Shown here: piece by piece, positions 53,377-62,959 of the stretch
How the letters are laid out: every line of letters begins with the position of its first letter
How positions within the stretch are numbered: the first letter of the stretch is position 1
From: Streptomyces spinosus
Lineage (GTDB): Bacteria; Actinomycetota; Actinomycetes; Streptomycetales; Streptomycetaceae
Length of the DNA stretch: 64,000 nucleotides
NCBI RefSeq assembly: GCF_020400655.1
Contig: NZ_JAINRC010000011.1
Location: 186,001 to 250,000, forward strand
Direction: 5' to 3'
Translations under genes and position numbers: made by a program
The notes under the pieces: generated by a model
The model's input: the letters and a program-made list of their open reading frames with translations, nothing else
Database searches by the model: none
Told to the model about the DNA's origin: nothing

Positions 53377-53390
53377 CTACCGGCCGGTAG
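53377..53390. promoter_or_regulatory. 14-bp perfect palindrome upstream of hydrolase
   Basis: CTACCGGCCGGTAG, 57 nt before the hydrolase ATG, next to an AT-richer stretch. A probable operator for an unlinked TetR- or MarR-type repressor. Confidence 0.5.
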
Positions 53391-53447
53391 TAATTGCTGA
53401 CAAGCTGTCTACGGCGTCCGTCAGCAGCCCAGCCGAGGAGCACCCCC

Positions 53448-54278
53448 ATGTCCGCCACCGTCTCCTTCAAGGTCCCCACCCCGCACGGCCCGCGCGACGT
53501 GAGCGTCTCCTACGCGCGCGTGGGCCGCGGCGAACCCCTGGTCCTGCTGCACGGGATCGGCCATCACCGGCAGGCCTGGGACCCGGTCGTGGACATCCTG
53601 GCCACCGAGCGGGAGGTGGTCGCCGTCGACCTGCCGGGCTTCGGCGCGTCCCCGGCGCTCCCGGACGGCCTGGCCTACGACCTGCCCACCACCAACTCCG
53701 TGCTCGGCGCCCTGTTCGAGGCGCTGGAGCTGGAGCGTCCGCACGTCGCCGGCAACTCGCTGGGCGGCCTGCTCGCCCTGGAACTGGGCCGGGAGAAGCT
53801 CGTACGGTCCGTCACCGCCCTCTCCCCCGCCGGGTTCTGGTCGGAGGCGGAGCGGCGGTACGCCTTCACGGTGCTGCTGGCGATGCGCGGCATCGCCCAG
53901 CGGCTTCCGCTCCCGCTCGTGGAGCAGCTGTCCCGCACGGCGGCCGGCCGTACCGCGCTGACCAGCACCATCTACGCCCGCCCCGCGCGCCGTTCGCCGG
54001 AGGCGGTGGTCGCCGAGACGCTCGCGCTCGTCGGTGCCACCGGCTTCGAGGCGACCCTGCGCGCCGGAGCCACCGTCCGGTTCACCGACGACCTGTCGGG
54101 CCTGCCGGTCACCGTGGCCTGGGGCACCCGGGACCGGATCCTCGTGCGCCGCCAGGGGGTCCGCGCCAAGCAGCTCATCCCGCACGCCCGGCTGGTGCGG
54201 CTGCCCGGTTGCGGCCACTGCCCGATGAACGACGACCCGGCGCTGGTCGCGCGGGTCATCCTGGACGGCAGCCGCTGA
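53448..54278 (+). CDS. alpha/beta hydrolase
   Basis: 276 residues, ATG after CGAGGAG. The oxyanion region is LLHGIGHHRQAW, the nucleophile Ser is in GNSLGG and the terminal His in CGHCPMND. No signal peptide. The substrate is unknown; overall it resembles carboxylesterase and epoxide-hydrolase-like small hydrolases. Confidence 0.9.
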   Translation: MSATVSFKVPTPHGPRDVSVSYARVGRGEPLVLLHGIGHHRQAWDPVVDILATEREVVAVDLPGFGASPALPDGLAYDLPTTNSVLGALFEALELERPHVAGNSLGGLLALELGREKLVRSVTALSPAGFWSEAERRYAFTVLLAMRGIAQRLPLPLVEQLSRTAAGRTALTSTIYARPARRSPEAVVAETLALVGATGFEATLRAGATVRFTDDLSGLPVTVAWGTRDRILVRRQGVRAKQLIPHARLVRLPGCGHCPMNDDPALVARVILDGSR

Positions 54279-54308
54279 GCACGGCTGACCGCTCTGCGGC
54301 CGGCTGGA

Positions 54309-54330
54309 GTTCACTTCCGGTTCGTGTGCG
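54309..54330 (+). promoter_or_regulatory. PHO box (PhoP site) upstream of phosphatase
   Basis: Two 11-bp direct-repeat units, GTTCACTTCCG and GTTCGTGTGCG, match the Streptomyces PHO-box unit (GTTCACC-like start every 11 bp). They sit 66 nt before a PhoD-type phosphatase gene, which fits phosphate-starvation control. Confidence 0.65.
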
Positions 54331-54395
54331 CGCCGCGGCGCCCCAGTAGGTGTGGCTCTGCACACTGGCCGGATCCCGTCCCTGGAGGCGCAGCC

Positions 54396-55982
54396 ATGTC
54401 CCACCGTCCGCTCCCCGGTCGCCGCAGCGTCCTGCGCGGCTCCCTCGCCGCGTCCGCGGCCCTGACCCTGCCCGTGGGCCTCGGCGCGGCCCCGGCGTTC
54501 GCCCGTTCCGGACGGCCCTCGGCGGGCTGGGGCGTGCAGACCGGCGACGTGAGCGCCGACTCCGGCCTCGTGTGGGTGCGTTCGGACCGCCCCGCCCGGA
54601 TGATCGTGGAGACCTCGGCCACCGAGTCGTTCCGCAACCCGCGCCGGTGGCACGGCCCGCTGCTGGGCGCCGGCACGGACTTCACCGGCACCACCCGGCT
54701 GCACGGCCTGCCCTCCGGAGAGCAGATCCACTACCGGGTGCTGCTCGCCGACCCGGACGACCCGCGCCGCACCGGCGAGCCCGTGACCGGAACCTTCCGC
54801 ACAGTCTCCCGGCGCCGCCGCGACGGCGTGCGCTTCCTGTGGTCGGGCGACCTGGCCGGCCAGGGCTGGGGCATCAACCCCGACCTCGGCGGCTACCGCA
54901 TCTACGACGCGATGGCGAAGCTGGACCCGGACTTCTTCCTGTGCAGCGGCGACAACATCTACGCCGACGGCCCCATCACCGCCACCCAGGCTCTGCCCGA
55001 CGGCAGCACCTGGCGGAACGTCACCACCGAGGAGAAGTCCAAGGTCGCCGAGACCCTCGCCGAGTACCGGGGCAACTTCCGCTACAACCTGCTCGACGCC
55101 AACCTGCGCCGCTTCAACGCCCAGGTGCCCTCGATCATCCAGTGGGACGACCACGAGGTGCGCAACAACTGGTACCCGGGCGAGGTCATCGCCTCCTCGG
55201 ACACCCGCTACACCGAGAAGAGCATCGACGTCCTCGCCGCGCGGGCCCGGCGGGCGTTCAGCGAGTACTTCCCCCTGTCCACGCTGCGTCCCGGCGCGAA
55301 GGAGGGCCGTGTCTACCGCGTGCTGCGCCAGGGCCCGCTGCTGGACGTGTTCGTGCTCGACATGCGGACCTACCGCAACGCCAACTCCCCCGACGACCAG
55401 ACCGTGGACCCGCAGGGCATCCTCGGCCGGGAGCAGCTGGAGTGGCTCAAGCGGGAGCTGGCCCGCTCGCGCGCGGTGTGGAAGGTGATCGCCGCCGACA
55501 TGCCGCTCGGCCTCGTCGTCCCCGACCCAGTGGAGAACAAGCCGAACTTCGAGGCGGTGGCCCAGGGCGACCCGGGCGCCCCGCTCGGGCGTGAGCTGCA
55601 GATCGCCGAGCTGCTGCGGTTCGTCAAGCACCGGCGGATCACCGGCACGCTGTGGCTGACGGCGGACGTGCACCACACCTCCGCCCAGCACTACCAGCCG
55701 TCCCGGGCCGCGTTCACCGACTTCGAGCCGTTCTGGGAGTTCGTCTCGGGACCGCTGAACGCGGGCGCCTTCCCGGCCAGCGCGCTGGACGGCACGTTCG
55801 GCCCGGAGCGGGTGTTCGTGAAGGCGCCGACCGCGTCGAACGTCTCGCCCGCCGGCGGCTACCAGTTCTTCGGCGAGGTCGACATCGACGGGGACAGCGG
55901 CGAGCTGACGGTACGGCTGCGGGAGCAGGACGGCACCGTGCTGTTCACCCAGACGCTCCAGCCGGGCCGGGTCGGTCAGTAG
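54396..55982 (+). CDS. secreted PhoD-type alkaline phosphatase
   Basis: 528 residues, ATG after GGAGGCG. A twin-arginine signal (GRRSVLRGS, then a hydrophobic stretch ending PAFA) indicates Tat export in folded form. PhoD features: SGDNIYADGP, WDDHEVRNNW and LTADVHHTSA supply the Fe/Ca ligands. It hydrolyses phosphate esters outside the cell. A PHO box lies upstream. Confidence 0.93.
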   Translation: MSHRPLPGRRSVLRGSLAASAALTLPVGLGAAPAFARSGRPSAGWGVQTGDVSADSGLVWVRSDRPARMIVETSATESFRNPRRWHGPLLGAGTDFTGTTRLHGLPSGEQIHYRVLLADPDDPRRTGEPVTGTFRTVSRRRRDGVRFLWSGDLAGQGWGINPDLGGYRIYDAMAKLDPDFFLCSGDNIYADGPITATQALPDGSTWRNVTTEEKSKVAETLAEYRGNFRYNLLDANLRRFNAQVPSIIQWDDHEVRNNWYPGEVIASSDTRYTEKSIDVLAARARRAFSEYFPLSTLRPGAKEGRVYRVLRQGPLLDVFVLDMRTYRNANSPDDQTVDPQGILGREQLEWLKRELARSRAVWKVIAADMPLGLVVPDPVENKPNFEAVAQGDPGAPLGRELQIAELLRFVKHRRITGTLWLTADVHHTSAQHYQPSRAAFTDFEPFWEFVSGPLNAGAFPASALDGTFGPERVFVKAPTASNVSPAGGYQFFGEVDIDGDSGELTVRLREQDGTVLFTQTLQPGRVGQ

Positions 55983-56284
55983 CCGTCGGCATCGGCGGGC
56001 CGCCGCCTGCGAGCCCGGACGCCTCGGACCGCGCGCCGCGTGTCGGTGCCGACCTCCGGTACGCGGTCCGGCACCGCTCCCGGGCGCGCGGCGCGGGTCC
56101 GCCCCGCCCGGGCACGTGGTCCGGCTCCGCGCCTGCCGGCGTACGCATCGTCCTGGGGCCGGGGAGATCCCGGAGCTGCGGTCGGACCCCGGGAACGAGG
56201 CGATACGTCCGCGCGTCCCCGCGTCCAGTAGAAAATGCAACAAAGAGGACGGAAGCTTGCTTTACCCATCGGTCACAGTCAGTT

Positions 56285-56294
56285 CGTGATCACG
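56285..56294. promoter_or_regulatory. palindrome CGTGATCACG in gap before ACT-GNAT gene
   Basis: A perfect 10-bp palindrome 26 nt before the ATG. The 338-nt gap (55983-56320) is GC-rich up to about 56220, then becomes AT-richer toward the start (AAAATGCAACAAAGAGG), as expected for a promoter region. No gene is seen in it. Confidence 0.35.
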
Positions 56295-56320
56295 CAACAC
56301 CGTTCCTTCACAGTGGCTGC

Positions 56321-57733
56321 ATGACTCCGGACATTCCTGATGTGACCCGGGCGAGGCACGGCCGGCCCGTGCACCACTGGCGGCGGGACGTCGTCGAACT
56401 CGCCGCGCTGTTCACCGCCGTGGCCGTCGCGGACGCGGTGGCCAACCTGATCGGGCACGGGCCCGACGGCCCGGCCCTGCTGGTGATCTCGGCCATCGTG
56501 CTGGCCGCGACGGCGGGCTTCCACGTGTGGTGGTCACGCCGCCACGGACACGCCCCGCCGGTGAGCGATACCGGTGCCCGGACGGCCGCCGCTGCGCGGC
56601 CTGCCGGGCCTTCCGGGCAGCCCGCCGCCGACGAGGTCGCCGGCGTACTGTGGCGGATGCGGACGACGGTGAAGGACGAGCCAGGTTCTCTCGCCGCCCT
56701 GTGCACGGCGCTCGCCGAACGGCGGGTGGACATCCTCAGCCTGCAGACGCACCCGCTGGCCGACGGCACCGTGGACGAGTTCCTGCTGCGGGCGCCGGGC
56801 ACGCTCGCGGCGGCCGAGATCACCCGCGCGGTCGCGCTGGCCGGCGGCACGGCCACGTGGATCGAGCGGGCCGACGCCCATGACCTGGTCGACGCGCCCA
56901 CCCGGGTGCTCGGGCTGGCCGCCCGCACCGCCCTGGACACCGCCGAACTGCCGCTCGCGCTGCGCCAGCTGCTGGGCCGCTGCACGATCCGGACGCTGCC
57001 CGGCGCACCGGCCGGCGGCGGCCGGGGCCCCGAGCCGGTGCCGGCCGGAGGGGTCCTGGAGGACACCGTGATGCGGCTGCCGGCGCCCGAGGGCGGGGTG
57101 CTCACCGTGGAGCGGCCGCATCTGCCGTTCACCCCCACCGAGTTCGCGCGCGCTCGGGCGCTCGTGGAACTGGACACCCGGCTCGGACCCCGGATCCCGC
57201 GCGGACACGATGTGCTGACCCTGCCCGAGGGCGACCACATCACCGTGCGCCGGGTCGACACCGGGGACCTGCCGGCGGCCCGGGCGATGCACGACCGGTG
57301 CTCGCCGCACACCCTCGGCCTGCGCTACCACGGCCCCGTCGGCGACGCGGACCGCTATCTGAACCACCTGCTCAGCCCCCGCTTCGGCCGGACGCTGGCC
57401 GCGCAGACCGCGTCCGGCCGGATCGTCGGCCTCGGACATCTGCTGTGGGACGGCGACGAGACCGAGGTCGCGCTGCTGGTCGAGGACGCCTGGCAGCAGC
57501 GCGGCGTCGGCGGTGAGCTGCTCGGCCGGCTGGTGGCGCTGGCGGCGGAGGCCGGCTGCGAGAGCGTGTACGCCGTGACGAAGGCGTCCAACACCGGCAT
57601 GGTGGCCGCGATGCGCGGCCTGGGCCTGCCGCTGGACTACCAGGTCGAGGAGGGCACCCTGGTCATCACGGCGCGCCTGGACCCGACTCCGGCCGCCACC
57701 GCGCCCGGCCCCCGGCCGCCCCGCCTCGGCTGA
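56321..57733 (+). CDS. membrane-anchored ACT-GNAT protein
   Basis: 470 residues. Two hydrophobic helices at the N-terminus (about 25-45 and 50-70) are followed by a linker. An ACT-like domain follows (TVKDEPGSLAALCTALAERRVDILS, about 117-141), then a middle region, then a C-terminal GNAT acetyltransferase (VEDAWQQRGVGGELLGRL). It combines a small-molecule sensor with an acetyltransferase, like the amino-acid-regulated protein acetyltransferases of actinobacteria, but with a membrane anchor. No clear ribosome site precedes the ATG. Confidence 0.85.
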   Translation: MTPDIPDVTRARHGRPVHHWRRDVVELAALFTAVAVADAVANLIGHGPDGPALLVISAIVLAATAGFHVWWSRRHGHAPPVSDTGARTAAAARPAGPSGQPAADEVAGVLWRMRTTVKDEPGSLAALCTALAERRVDILSLQTHPLADGTVDEFLLRAPGTLAAAEITRAVALAGGTATWIERADAHDLVDAPTRVLGLAARTALDTAELPLALRQLLGRCTIRTLPGAPAGGGRGPEPVPAGGVLEDTVMRLPAPEGGVLTVERPHLPFTPTEFARARALVELDTRLGPRIPRGHDVLTLPEGDHITVRRVDTGDLPAARAMHDRCSPHTLGLRYHGPVGDADRYLNHLLSPRFGRTLAAQTASGRIVGLGHLLWDGDETEVALLVEDAWQQRGVGGELLGRLVALAAEAGCESVYAVTKASNTGMVAAMRGLGLPLDYQVEEGTLVITARLDPTPAATAPGPRPPRLG

Positions 57734-57756
57734 CGGCGCCCGTCAGCGCGCCCCCC

Positions 57757-58959
57757 TCAGCGCACCGCCTCCCGCAGGGGCGTCACCCGGCGCGCGCCGG
57801 GGGCGCCCAGGGCCTGGTCCAGGTCGGACCACAGGTCGTCGACGTCCTCCAGGCCCACCGACAACCGCAGGAGCCGGTCGCTGACGCCGGCCCCGCGGCG
57901 GTCGTCGGCGTCCACGATGCGGTGGCTGATGGAGGCGGGGTGCTGGATGAGCGTGTCGACGCTGCCCAGGCTGACCGCGGGGGTGACGAGCCGGACCCGG
58001 GAGATCACCTCGTGCGGGTCGCCGTGCACCTCGAAGGCGATCATCGCGCCGCCGAGCCGTGGATAGCGCACCCGGGCCACGCGCGGGTCGGCGGCGAGCC
58101 TGCGGGCCAGTTCGGCGGCGTTCGCGGAGGCGGCCCGCACCCGCACCGGGAGCGTGGACAGCCCCCGCAGCAGCAGGTAGCCGGCGAGCGGATGCAGGAC
58201 TCCCCCGGTGGCGAACCGTATCCGCCGTAGCCGGCCCGCGAACTCCTCGTCGCAGGCGACCACCCCGGCCAGCACGTCGCCGTGGCCGCCCAGGTACTTG
58301 GTGGCGCTGTGCAGCACCAGCCGGGCCCCCTGCTCGGCCGGGCGTTGCAGCACGGGCGTGGCGAAGGTGTTGTCGGCGAGCAGCGGCACCGAACCGCAGG
58401 CGTGCGCGACGGCCCGCAGGTCGAGTTCGGCGAGGGTCGGGTTGGCCGGGGACTCGACCATGACCAGACCGGTGTCCGGGCGCAGCGCGTCCTCGATGCC
58501 GGCCGGGTCGGTCCAGGTGACCTCCGTGCCGAGCAGCCCGGCGGTGAGCAGGTGGTCGCTGCAGCCGTACAGGGGCCGTACCGCGACGACGTGGCGCAGG
58601 CCCATGGCGGACCGGGCGAGCAGGACCGCGCTGAGCGCGGCCATGCCGCTGGCGAAGGCGACGGCGGACCCGGTGCCCTCCAGCCGGGCGAGGGCGGTCT
58701 CGAAGCGGGCGACGGTCGGGTTGCCGAGGCGGCCGTAGACGGGCGGTCCGACCGGGTCGGCGCCGTCGGTGGCGAAGGCGTCGATGCGGGCGGCCTCGGC
58801 ACGGCTGTCGTAGGAGGGGTAGGTGGTGGACAGGTCGATCGGCGGGGCGTGCAGGCCCTGGCGGGCGAGGTCGTCACGGCCGGCGTGCACGGCCTCGGTG
58901 GCCAGCGCTCTCGATGCGGTGCGTACGTCGTCGTAGGCACTCGTGCTCGATGTGTCCAT
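57757..58959 (-). CDS. methionine/cystathionine gamma-lyase-like PLP enzyme
   Basis: 400 residues of the Cys/Met-metabolism PLP family. VYGRLGNPTVARFE, the Tyr in RPLYGCSDH, DNTFATPVLQRP and the PLP Lys in HSATKYLGGHGD are present. It may release methanethiol from methionine or cleave cystathionine; the sequence alone does not decide. It is divergent from an Lrp regulator with a palindrome between, the usual arrangement for amino-acid lyases. Confidence 0.9.
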   Translation of the reverse strand: MDTSSTSAYDDVRTASRALATEAVHAGRDDLARQGLHAPPIDLSTTYPSYDSRAEAARIDAFATDGADPVGPPVYGRLGNPTVARFETALARLEGTGSAVAFASGMAALSAVLLARSAMGLRHVVAVRPLYGCSDHLLTAGLLGTEVTWTDPAGIEDALRPDTGLVMVESPANPTLAELDLRAVAHACGSVPLLADNTFATPVLQRPAEQGARLVLHSATKYLGGHGDVLAGVVACDEEFAGRLRRIRFATGGVLHPLAGYLLLRGLSTLPVRVRAASANAAELARRLAADPRVARVRYPRLGGAMIAFEVHGDPHEVISRVRLVTPAVSLGSVDTLIQHPASISHRIVDADDRRGAGVSDRLLRLSVGLEDVDDLWSDLDQALGAPGARRVTPLREAVR

Positions 58960-58977
58960 GACCGGAAGGGTGAACAG

Positions 58978-59013
58978 GGAACGGTTCCTGGGAGCCGGAC
59001 GCCGTGCTACGTT
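58978..59013 (+). promoter_or_regulatory. Lrp operator and leaderless promoter
   Basis: GGAACGGTTCC at 58978-58988 is a perfect palindrome about a central G in the 60-nt divergent spacer. TACGTT at 59008-59013 ends 6 nt before the Lrp GTG, with no ribosome site. Confidence 0.5.
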
Positions 59014-59019
59014 CGGCCG

Positions 59020-59505
59020 GTGGCCGAATCTGTCGTACTGGATCCGGTCGATCTGCATCTGCTGCGGCTGTTGCAGAACGACGCCCGGACCACCTACCGC
59101 GACCTCGCCGCGCAGGTGGGCGTGGCGCCGTCGACCTGTCTGGACCGGGTGACCCGGCTGCGCCGCTCGGGTGTGATCCTCGGGCACCGGCTGCGGCTCG
59201 ACCCGGGGAAGCTCGGACGCGGTCTCCAGGCACTGCTGTCCGTGCAGGTGCGGCCGCACCGGCGGGAGCTGGTGGGACCGTTCGTGGACCGGATCCGGGC
59301 GCTGCCGGAGGCGCGGTCGGTGTTCCATCTGACGGGGCCCGACGACTACCTGGTGCACGTGGCCGTCGCGGACATGGCCGATCTGCAGCGGCTGGTGCTC
59401 GACGAGTTCACGGCGCGGCGCGAGGTGGCCCGGGTGGAGACCCGGCTGATCTTCCAGCAGTGGGAGTGCGGGCCGCTGCTGCCGCCCGGGCACGCCCAGA
59501 GCTGA
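59020..59505 (+). CDS. Lrp/AsnC family regulator
   Basis: 161 residues, GTG start. The helix-turn-helix TYRDLAAQVGVAPSTCLDRV is followed by a RAM domain (VFHLTGPDDYLVHVAV). It is divergent from the gamma-lyase-like gene, so it is likely its regulator, responding to a sulfur amino acid. The message is probably leaderless. Confidence 0.92.
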   Translation: MAESVVLDPVDLHLLRLLQNDARTTYRDLAAQVGVAPSTCLDRVTRLRRSGVILGHRLRLDPGKLGRGLQALLSVQVRPHRRELVGPFVDRIRALPEARSVFHLTGPDDYLVHVAVADMADLQRLVLDEFTARREVARVETRLIFQQWECGPLLPPGHAQS

Positions 59506-59558
59506 ATCCCGGCAAACCCGGATGACGCGGCGATCGTCCTCGTACGAGGATGGGCCGC

Positions 59559-61250
59559 ATGTCTGATACCCAGAGCCCGCTGCCCCGTCAGGTCGCCGAC
59601 GCCTATGTGGACGACCTCGTCTCCCTCGACCCGGTCATCGGTACGTACCTCGGTGTGAAGGAGAGTTCGAGCAGGCTGCCCGACTACTCGCCGGCCGGTC
59701 GGGAGGCCCTGGCCGAGCTGGCACGGACCACGCTCGCGAAGCTGGACGAGGCCGAGCGGCGGCCCGGTGCGGACAGCGACGCCGAGCGGCGCTGCGCGCG
59801 GCTGCTGCGGGAGCGGCTGACCGCCGAGATCGCCGTGCACGAGGCGGACGAGCACCTGCGGGCGATCGGCAACATGAGCACGCCGGGCCACTCGGTGCGG
59901 GACATCTTCACGGTCACCCCGGCGGACACGGAGGAGGACTGGGCGGCGATAGCGCAGCGCCTGCGCGCGGTGCCCGGCGCGGTCGCGGGTTACCGCGCGT
60001 CGCTCGAACTGGGTCTGGAGCGCAAGCTGTTCGCCGCTCCCCGGCCGACCGCCACGTACATCGGCCAGCTCACCGAGTGGACGGACACGGACGGCACGGG
60101 CCGCGGCTGGTACGAGGACTTCGCCGCAGCGGGTCCGCAGGCGCTGCGCGCGGAGCTGGACGAGGCCGCGCGTGCGGCGACCGGCGCCCTGGTGGAGCTG
60201 CGGGACTGGCTGCGGGACGTGTACGCGCCGGCGATCGAGGGCGCCCCGAACGTGGTCGGCCGGGAGCGGTACGCGCGCTGGGCCCGCTACTTCAACGGCA
60301 CGGACCTGGACCTGGACGAGGCGTACGCGTACGGCTGGGCGGAGTTCCACCGCATCCTCGGCGAGATGAGGACGGAGGCGGGGAAGATCCTGCCCGGCGC
60401 GGAGACGCCCTGGGTGGCGCTCGCGCACCTGGACGAGCACGGCCGGCACATCGAGGGCGTGGACGAGGTCCGGGAGTGGCTCCAGGGGCTGATGGACAGG
60501 GCGATCGAGGAGCTGGACGGCACGCACTTCGAACTGGCCGAGCGGGTACGGAAGGTCGAGTCCCGCATCGCCCCGCCCGGTGGTGCGGCGGCGCCGTACT
60601 ACACGGCGCCGTCCGAGGACTTCTCCCGGCCCGGCCGCACCTGGCTGCCCACGATGGGCCAGACCCGCTTCCCGGTCTACGACCTGGTCTCGACCTGGTA
60701 CCACGAGGGCGTGCCCGGCCACCACCTCCAGCTCGCGCAGTGGGCGCACGTGGCCGAGAACCTCTCCCGCTACCAGGCGACGGTCGGCGGGGTCAGCGCC
60801 AACGCGGAGGGCTGGGCGCTGTACGCGGAGCGGCTCATGGACGAGCTCGGCTACCTCACGGACCCGGAGGAGCGGCTCGGCTACCTGGACGCGCAGATGA
60901 TGCGGGCGGCCCGGGTCATCGTGGACATCGGCATGCACCTGGAGCTCCGGATCCCGGCGGACTCGCCGTTCCACCCCGGGGAGCGGTGGACCCCGGAGCT
61001 GGCCGAGGAGTTCTTCGGCGCGCACAGCAGCCGCCCGGCGGACTTCGTGGAGAGCGAGCTGACCCGGTACCTGACGATCCCGGGCCAGGCGATCGGCTAC
61101 AAGCTCGGGGAGCGGGCGTGGCTGCTGGGCCGGGAGAAGGCGCGCGAGCGGCACGGCGACGCGTTCGACCTGAAGGCGTGGCACATGGCGGCGCTGTCGC
61201 AGGGCTCCCTCGGCCTGGACGACCTGGTGGACGAACTGTCCCGGCTGTGA
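59559..61250 (+). CDS. DUF885 family protein, putative metallopeptidase
   Basis: 563 residues. The family motif HEGVPGHH (near 384) and NAEGWALYAERL form a zinc-binding HExxxHH/Glu arrangement resembling carboxypeptidase-like gluzincins. No signal peptide, so it is cytoplasmic. Start at ATG 59559; a GTG-like start three codons upstream is not needed. Substrate unknown. Confidence 0.9.
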   Translation: MSDTQSPLPRQVADAYVDDLVSLDPVIGTYLGVKESSSRLPDYSPAGREALAELARTTLAKLDEAERRPGADSDAERRCARLLRERLTAEIAVHEADEHLRAIGNMSTPGHSVRDIFTVTPADTEEDWAAIAQRLRAVPGAVAGYRASLELGLERKLFAAPRPTATYIGQLTEWTDTDGTGRGWYEDFAAAGPQALRAELDEAARAATGALVELRDWLRDVYAPAIEGAPNVVGRERYARWARYFNGTDLDLDEAYAYGWAEFHRILGEMRTEAGKILPGAETPWVALAHLDEHGRHIEGVDEVREWLQGLMDRAIEELDGTHFELAERVRKVESRIAPPGGAAAPYYTAPSEDFSRPGRTWLPTMGQTRFPVYDLVSTWYHEGVPGHHLQLAQWAHVAENLSRYQATVGGVSANAEGWALYAERLMDELGYLTDPEERLGYLDAQMMRAARVIVDIGMHLELRIPADSPFHPGERWTPELAEEFFGAHSSRPADFVESELTRYLTIPGQAIGYKLGERAWLLGREKARERHGDAFDLKAWHMAALSQGSLGLDDLVDELSRL

Positions 61251-61302
61251 CGGCCCGCGACGTCCGGCGGTGACCGCCTCGCTGCCGCGGTGACCGCCCG
61301 CG

Positions 61303-62145
61303 TCAGTGCCGGAAGCCGCCTTCCGAGGTGATGACCTGCCCCGTGATCCAGCCCGCCTCGTCCGTGGCCAGCCAGGCGATGAGGCGGGCCGGGTCGTCGG
61401 GTGTGCCCCAGCGCCCGGCGGGGAACCGCGCGGCCACGGCCGCGTGGACCTCGCCGGTGGCGTACCCGGTGTCGACGGGGCCGGGATTCACGGCGTTCAC
61501 CGTGATGCCCCGCGCCGCGAGCGTCGTGGACAGGGAGCGGGTGACGGAGGCGAGGGCGCCCTTCTGGAGGGCGTAGGCGATCTCGCCCGGCATGCCGCCG
61601 CCGAGGTCCTGTCCGGACGTCATCAGCACCACGCGTCCGCCGGGCGTGCCCGGCGGCAGGGCGGCCCGCGAACGGGCGTACGCCTGGACGAGCAGCAGCA
61701 CGGAGCGGGTGTCCACGGCCCAGTGGGCGTCGAGCATCGCGGCGTCGATGTCGTCCAGGGTGCCGTCGGAGCCGCTGAGGGCGTGGTTGGCGACGAGGAT
61801 GTCGAGGCGGCCGAACTCCTCGATCACGGTGTCGACCAACCGGGCCGGTTCCGTCCGGTCCGCCAGGTCACCGGGGCCCCGCACGACGCGCGCCCCGGGG
61901 TCGCCGAGCGCCTCGCGCACGGAGCCGGCGACGGCGTCGGGGTCGTCGGCGCCCCAGGGCATCGCGGCGTCGTGCGGCACGTGGTGGTGCAGGTACACAC
62001 TGGCGCCGTGGGCGGCCAGCCGCCGGGCCACCGCGTGCCCGATCCCGGCGCGTCGGCTCGCGCCGGTGACGAGTGCGGTACGGCCGCGCAGGGGCAGGGG
62101 GTCACGGCGGAGTCCGGCGGGGGTCGGCCGCGGGGGTGTGGGCAC
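61303..62145 (-). CDS. short-chain dehydrogenase/reductase
   Basis: 280 residues, GTG start. The cofactor loop is TGASRRAGIG, slightly longer than usual, followed by VANHALSG. The catalytic Ser is in LMTSGQD and Tyr-x3-Lys in YALQK; the C-terminus ITSEGG is classic SDR. Substrate unknown. Confidence 0.92.
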   Translation of the reverse strand: MPTPPRPTPAGLRRDPLPLRGRTALVTGASRRAGIGHAVARRLAAHGASVYLHHHVPHDAAMPWGADDPDAVAGSVREALGDPGARVVRGPGDLADRTEPARLVDTVIEEFGRLDILVANHALSGSDGTLDDIDAAMLDAHWAVDTRSVLLLVQAYARSRAALPPGTPGGRVVLMTSGQDLGGGMPGEIAYALQKGALASVTRSLSTTLAARGITVNAVNPGPVDTGYATGEVHAAVAARFPAGRWGTPDDPARLIAWLATDEAGWITGQVITSEGGFRH

Positions 62146-62281
62146 GGACGCTGACCCTAGGCAGGACGGCGCGCAGGCGCGAGTGTTTTTCCGCTCGGCC
62201 GGACGGCCGCGTCCGGGGTGGCGCCGGCGGGGCCCGGACGGCTAGCTGGTGCCGGGGGCCGATGCGGAAGGCGGGCCGGGC

Positions 62282-62959
62282 ATGCAGGAGATCGGGCCGG
62301 GGCAGCGGGCGCTGCGGACACCGCGCTCCGCGGGGCTCGCCGGGGTCGTCTTCGCGCTGCTCCTGGCGGCGGCGATCGTCCTGGTCAGACTGGGGATCCC
62401 GGAAGGGGCCGACGCGGTGACCGCGCACGGCTTCACGGACTCCGCGCAGCGCCGGGCGTTGCGGACGGCCCTCGCGCTGGTGCCGTTCGCCGGCATCTTC
62501 TTCCTGTGGTTCATCGGCGTGATCCGCGCGCACGTCGGCGCGGGCGAGGACAAGTTCCTCGCGACGGTCTTCCTGGGCAGCGGGCTGGTCTTCACCGCCA
62601 CGCTGTTCGGCGCGGCCGCGGCGGCGAGTGCCGTGCTCGTGCTGGCCCACCCGGCCGGCGTGTCACCGCCGCCGGCCACCTGGGACTTCGGCCGCCACCT
62701 CGCGTACACGCTGATGACGGAGTACGCGATGCGGATGGCGGCCGTCTTCGTGTCCTCCCTGTCGGTCATCGGCCACCGCCTCGGTGTCCTGCCGCGCCGG
62801 CTCACCGTCCTCGGCTTCCTCACCGCCGTGACGCTGCTGTTCGTGTCGTCCAACGTGCCGTGGGCGGAACTCGCCTTCCCGGCCTGGTCGCTGCTGCTCA
62901 GCGTGCACATCCTCATGGCCGGCCGCCGTGAGGGTCCGCGGCCCGCCGTCGCCGGATGA
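62282..62959 (+). CDS. integral membrane protein of unknown function
   Basis: 225 residues from ATG 62282 (GGAAGG upstream; a GTG at 62249 is also possible). Five hydrophobic segments are seen: at about 20-38, 62-80, 92-122, 135-165 and 175-215. Family not recognised. No operon partner is obvious; the ferredoxin gene follows after 158 nt. Confidence 0.75.
   Translation: MQEIGPGQRALRTPRSAGLAGVVFALLLAAAIVLVRLGIPEGADAVTAHGFTDSAQRRALRTALALVPFAGIFFLWFIGVIRAHVGAGEDKFLATVFLGSGLVFTATLFGAAAAASAVLVLAHPAGVSPPPATWDFGRHLAYTLMTEYAMRMAAVFVSSLSVIGHRLGVLPRRLTVLGFLTAVTLLFVSSNVPWAELAFPAWSLLLSVHILMAGRREGPRPAVAG

Noticed and set aside
53421..56243. 940-residue minus-strand ORF opposite the hydrolase and PhoD genes
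   Set aside because: Anti-sense shadow from high GC; the plus-strand genes carry clear motifs, a Tat signal and ribosome sites.
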